DNA of 64,000 nucleotides. Source: Rhodococcus spelaei. GTDB lineage: Bacteria > Actinomycetota > Actinomycetes > Mycobacteriales > Mycobacteriaceae. The translations under genes were made by a program, and so were the position numbers. The notes beneath the pieces were generated by a model. The model had not been told where the DNA came from. It worked only from the letters and a program-made list of their open reading frames with translations, and made no database searches. Each line of letters starts with the position of its first letter. The stretch's first letter is position 1. The DNA is taken from the NCBI RefSeq assembly GCF_006704125.1, contig NZ_VIGH01000007.1, forward strand, positions 1-64,000, read 5' to 3'. Shown piece by piece: positions 61,482-64,000 of this stretch.

Positions 61482-61527
61482 TTGCATGTGACATTTGTTC
61501 GAACTATAGTCCAGACACCTGTCCAGA
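61482..61527 (+). promoter_or_regulatory. aldA promoter with overlapping candidate operator
   Basis: TTGCAT (61482-61487) and TATAGT (61505-61510) are separated by 17 bp, a near-consensus sigma-A promoter that is rare in this GC-rich DNA. GTCCAGACA (61509-61517) and GTCCAGA (61521-61527) overlap the -10 and the expected start point, so a bound repressor would block RNA polymerase. The aldA ribosome site GGGAGGG follows at 61530-61536. Confidence 0.7.
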
Positions 61528-61544
61528 AAGGGAGGGTTTGCGCA

Positions 61545-63017
61545 ATGACGCTTCGACCTGCCGACAGCTCGGCACTGCTCGTCGACGGAAAGCTGATTCC
61601 GGGTTCCGGAGGGACTTTCGAGATCCTCAACCCGGCCACCGAGGAAGTCGTCGGCCTCGCCGCCGAGGGCACGGCAGCAGACATGGACGCCGCCATCGCC
61701 GCCGCACGACGAGCCTTCGACACGACCACCTGGAGCCGCGACCACGCATTCCGCGCCCGGTGCCTGCGACAACTCTGCGATGCGCTGCAGTCCCACATCG
61801 AGGAGCTGCGCGAGATCACCATCGCCGAGGTCGGAGCCCCCGCCATGCTCACCGCCGGGCCGCAGCTCGAGGGACCGATCGCTGACCTCCACTTCTGGGC
61901 GGATCTAGCCGAAAGCTATTCGTGGGAGCAGGATCTCGGAAACGCCACACCGATGGGGATTCCCACACACCGGCGCCTGCTCAAGGAAGCGGTTGGCGTC
62001 GTCGGCGCCATCACGCCGTGGAACTTCCCGCACCAGATCAACTTCGCCAAGCTCGGCCCGGCGCTCGCCGCGGGCAACACCGTCGTACTCAAGCCGGCAC
62101 CGGACACCCCGTGGTGCGCGGCGCTGGTCGGCAAGGTGATCGCCGAGGAGACCGAGATCCCGGCCGGCGTCGTCAACATCGTCACGTCCACCGACCACTC
62201 TCTCGGCGCGCAACTGTGCACCGACCCCCGCGTCGACCTGGTCTCGTTCACCGGCTCGACCGCCACCGGTCGCGCGGTGATGGCCTCGGCGTCGGAGTCG
62301 CTCAAGAAGGTCTTCCTCGAACTCGGCGGCAAGTCGGCATTCATCGTCCTCGACGACGCCGACATCAAGGCCGCCTGTTCGATGGCCGCCTTCTCCGTGT
62401 CCGTGCACGCCGGCCAGGGCTGCGCGCTGTGCACCCGTCTACTCGTTCCGCGGGAGAAGTACGACGAGGCGGTTGCGGCGGCAGCGAAGGCGATGGCCAG
62501 TGTCCGGGCCGGGGACCCGACCAAGCCCGGCACCGTGTGCGGCCCGCTGATCTCGGCGAAGCAGCGCGACCGGGTCGAGGGCTACCTGAAGCTCGCCATC
62601 GAGGAGGGCGGCACCTTCGTCACCGGCGGCGGACGTCCGGAGAGCCAGGACCGCGGATACTTCGTCGAACCGACTCTCATTGCCGGACTGGACAACTCCG
62701 CCCGGGTCGCACAGGAGGAGATCTTCGGCCCCGTGCTGGTCATCCTGCCGCACGACGGTGACGACGACGCGATCCGGATCGCCAACGACTCGCCGTACGG
62801 CCTGTCCGGGGCGGTCTGGGGCACCGACCCCGAGCGCATCGAGCGCGTCGTCACGGGCGTCCGTACCGGCACGCTCGGCGTCAACGGCGGCCTCTGGTAC
62901 TCCGCCGACGCGCCGTTCGGCGGCTACAAGCAGTCCGGCATCGGCCGCGAGATGGGCGTTCTCGGCTTCGAGGAGTACCTCGAGTCCAAGCTCGTCGCCG
63001 GCCCCGCCACCACCTAG
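61545..63017 (+). CDS. aldA: Aldehyde dehydrogenase (AldA / Rv0768-type)
   Basis: A 490-residue NAD(P)-dependent aldehyde dehydrogenase. N160 (TPWNFP), K183 (LKPAPDTPW), E259 (LELGGKS) and catalytic C293 (HAGQGCALC) are all present, with GSTATGR as cofactor loop. ATG 61545 has GGGAGGG nine bases upstream; the frame is open further upstream into the promoter but is not coding. Divergent from the TetR gene as in M. tuberculosis. It probably oxidises aldehydes produced from P450/alcohol dehydrogenase steps. Confidence 0.95.
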   Translation: MTLRPADSSALLVDGKLIPGSGGTFEILNPATEEVVGLAAEGTAADMDAAIAAARRAFDTTTWSRDHAFRARCLRQLCDALQSHIEELREITIAEVGAPAMLTAGPQLEGPIADLHFWADLAESYSWEQDLGNATPMGIPTHRRLLKEAVGVVGAITPWNFPHQINFAKLGPALAAGNTVVLKPAPDTPWCAALVGKVIAEETEIPAGVVNIVTSTDHSLGAQLCTDPRVDLVSFTGSTATGRAVMASASESLKKVFLELGGKSAFIVLDDADIKAACSMAAFSVSVHAGQGCALCTRLLVPREKYDEAVAAAAKAMASVRAGDPTKPGTVCGPLISAKQRDRVEGYLKLAIEEGGTFVTGGGRPESQDRGYFVEPTLIAGLDNSARVAQEEIFGPVLVILPHDGDDDAIRIANDSPYGLSGAVWGTDPERIERVVTGVRTGTLGVNGGLWYSADAPFGGYKQSGIGREMGVLGFEEYLESKLVAGPATT

Positions 63018-63051
63018 ACCAACCGAGACAACGAGAAAGCAGGATCCGACA

Positions 63052-63801
63052 ATGGGACGTTTCGACGGACGCACAGCCATCGTCACCGGCGCAGCGCAGG
63101 GCATCGGCGAGGGGTATGCCAAGGCACTGGCCACCGAGGGCGCGAACGTGGTGGTCGCGGACCTGAACCGCGAGCTCGGCGAGACCGTGGCCAAGCAGAT
63201 CGTCGCTGACGGCGGCTCGGCGGTGTTCAAGGAGGTCGACGTCGCGGACGGGACCTCGGCGAAGGCCCTGGCCGACTTCACCATCGAGAAGTTCGGCAGC
63301 ATCGAACACCTGGTCAACAATGCCGCGATCTACGGCGGGATGAAGATCGACTCCCTGTTGACCGTGGACTGGGACTACTACCGCAAGTTCATGAGCGTGA
63401 ACATGGACGGCGCGCTGCAGGTCTGCCGCGCCGTGGTACCGCACATGCGGGCGAACGGCGGCTCCATCGTGAACCAGTCCTCCACCGCGGCCTGGCTGTA
63501 CTCGAACTACTACGGCCTGGCGAAGGCCGGGGTCAACAGCCTGACCCAGCAGCTCGCGACCGAGCTGGGCTGGTCGAACATCCGCATCAACGCGATCGCC
63601 CCCGGCCCGATCGACACCGAGGCCACCCGCACGGTCACTCCCGGGAACATCGTCAAGGACATGGTCAAGCGAATTCCGCTGCAGCGCATGGGAACCACCG
63701 AGGACCTGGTCGGCATGTGCCTGTTCCTGCTCTCCGACGAGGCCGGCTGGGTCACCGGCCAGATCTTCAACGTCGACGGCGGACAGGTCTACCGGTCATG
63801 A
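63052..63801 (+). CDS. Short-chain dehydrogenase (Rv0769-type)
   Basis: A 249-residue SDR: TGAAQGIGEGYA cofactor loop, LVNNAAIYGG, NQSSTAAW serine region, YYGLAKAGVN (YxxxK) and ITAPGPIDTEA-like INAIAPGPIDTEATR. ATG 63052 has AGGA upstream. The stop overlaps the start of the next gene (ATGA). Third gene block of the cyp51 locus; substrate likely a hydroxy lipid. Confidence 0.93.
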   Translation: MGRFDGRTAIVTGAAQGIGEGYAKALATEGANVVVADLNRELGETVAKQIVADGGSAVFKEVDVADGTSAKALADFTIEKFGSIEHLVNNAAIYGGMKIDSLLTVDWDYYRKFMSVNMDGALQVCRAVVPHMRANGGSIVNQSSTAAWLYSNYYGLAKAGVNSLTQQLATELGWSNIRINAIAPGPIDTEATRTVTPGNIVKDMVKRIPLQRMGTTEDLVGMCLFLLSDEAGWVTGQIFNVDGGQVYRS

Positions 63802-64000
63802 CCGCGGCCGCCCCCGACTCCGGCAGCCACATGAACACCGACACGACGATCGGATACATCGGTCTCGGCAACATGGGCGCGCCGATGGCCACGCGACTGC
63901 TGGACTGGCCCGGCGGCCTGGTGGTCTGCGACGCCCGCGCCGAGGCGACGGAGCCGTTCACCGCGGCGGGCGCGCGCGCCGCGGCCACTCCGGCCGCGGT
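63798..64000 (+). CDS. 3-hydroxyisobutyrate dehydrogenase-like protein, N-terminal part
   Basis: Only the first 67 residues lie in the window. The beta-hydroxyacid dehydrogenase Rossmann start is clear: TTIGYIGLGNMGAPMATRLL, followed by VVCDARAEA. ATG 63798 overlaps the SDR stop; an internal ATG at 63831 is an alternative start nearer the domain. Position matches Rv0770 of M. tuberculosis. The rest of the gene is beyond the window. Confidence 0.85.
   Translation, partial: MTAAAPDSGSHMNTDTTIGYIGLGNMGAPMATRLLDWPGGLVVCDARAEATEPFTAAGARAAATPAA

Noticed and set aside
61245-61544. A coding extension of aldA into the promoter region
   Set aside because: It contains the -35/-10 elements and ribosome site of aldA, and the family start is at 61545.

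Overview
The window is high-GC actinobacterial DNA, most likely from Rhodococcus or a close relative in the Nocardiaceae. The reasons are the very high GC content, frequent GTG/TTG starts, stop/start overlaps of the ATGA/GTGA type, an Mce importer operon, P450s ending in a GRCPVAH-type tail, and long stretches whose gene order matches Mycobacterium tuberculosis as I remember it (dapB/Rv2772c; pepR-gpsI-rpsO-ribF-sirR-truB-pptT-Rv2795c; dinF-nrnA-rbfA-infB-ylxR-nusA-rimP-Rv2843-Rv2844; cyp51 locus Rv0763c-Rv0770). No rRNA, tRNA, CRISPR array, IS element or phage gene was seen.

Layout. 1-7,100: a frame-broken DUF222 (13E12-type) gene carrying a small palindromic insert, a TPR-like membrane protein, dapB, a SAM methyltransferase, a GntR/ABC-ATPase pair behind a perfect 20-bp palindrome, a zinc alcohol dehydrogenase and an M16 peptidase. 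7,156-15,163: a complete respiratory nitrate reductase operon narK-G-H-J-I, set between the peptidase gene and pnp. 15,302-32,442: the RNA and translation core (pnp, rpsO, ribF, truB, rbfA, infB, ylxR, nusA, rimP) with pptT, a SirR-type regulator, a MATE exporter, a DHH phosphoesterase and a lipoprotein/DUF4439 pair. 32,457-42,377: accessory genes: rtcB, an MFS drug exporter with a divergent TetR, an O-methyltransferase, a SnoaL/SDR pair, a CPBP membrane protease whose ribosome site can be masked by upstream RNA, an FHA-HTH regulator, an alpha/beta hydrolase and three small secreted glycine-rich proteins, two of them tandem duplicates.

42,503-61,145 is one unbroken minus-strand run: TetR, CYP123-like P450, SDR, CYP51, 3Fe-4S ferredoxin, SnoaL-like protein, an unrecognised 423-residue protein, a FadD19-like acyl-CoA synthetase, a CYP125-like P450, yrbE-A/B, mceA-F and two Mce-associated proteins. 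Divergent from the TetR gene are an aldehyde dehydrogenase, an SDR and the start of a 3-hydroxyisobutyrate-dehydrogenase-like gene that leaves the window. The simplest reading is a sterol or sterol-like lipid uptake and oxidation locus: Mce imports the lipid, CYP51 and CYP125-type enzymes with the ferredoxin hydroxylate it, the dehydrogenases oxidise alcohols and aldehydes to acids, and the acyl-CoA synthetase starts side-chain degradation. The Mce ATPase is not in the window.

The items most worth a second look are the joining of a cyp51 locus to its own Mce importer, the RNA structure predicted to hide both the Shine-Dalgarno and the start codon of the CPBP protease gene, the duplicated secreted glycine-rich proteins with a C-terminal cysteine-aromatic tail, and several small palindromic or tandem repeats at gene ends.
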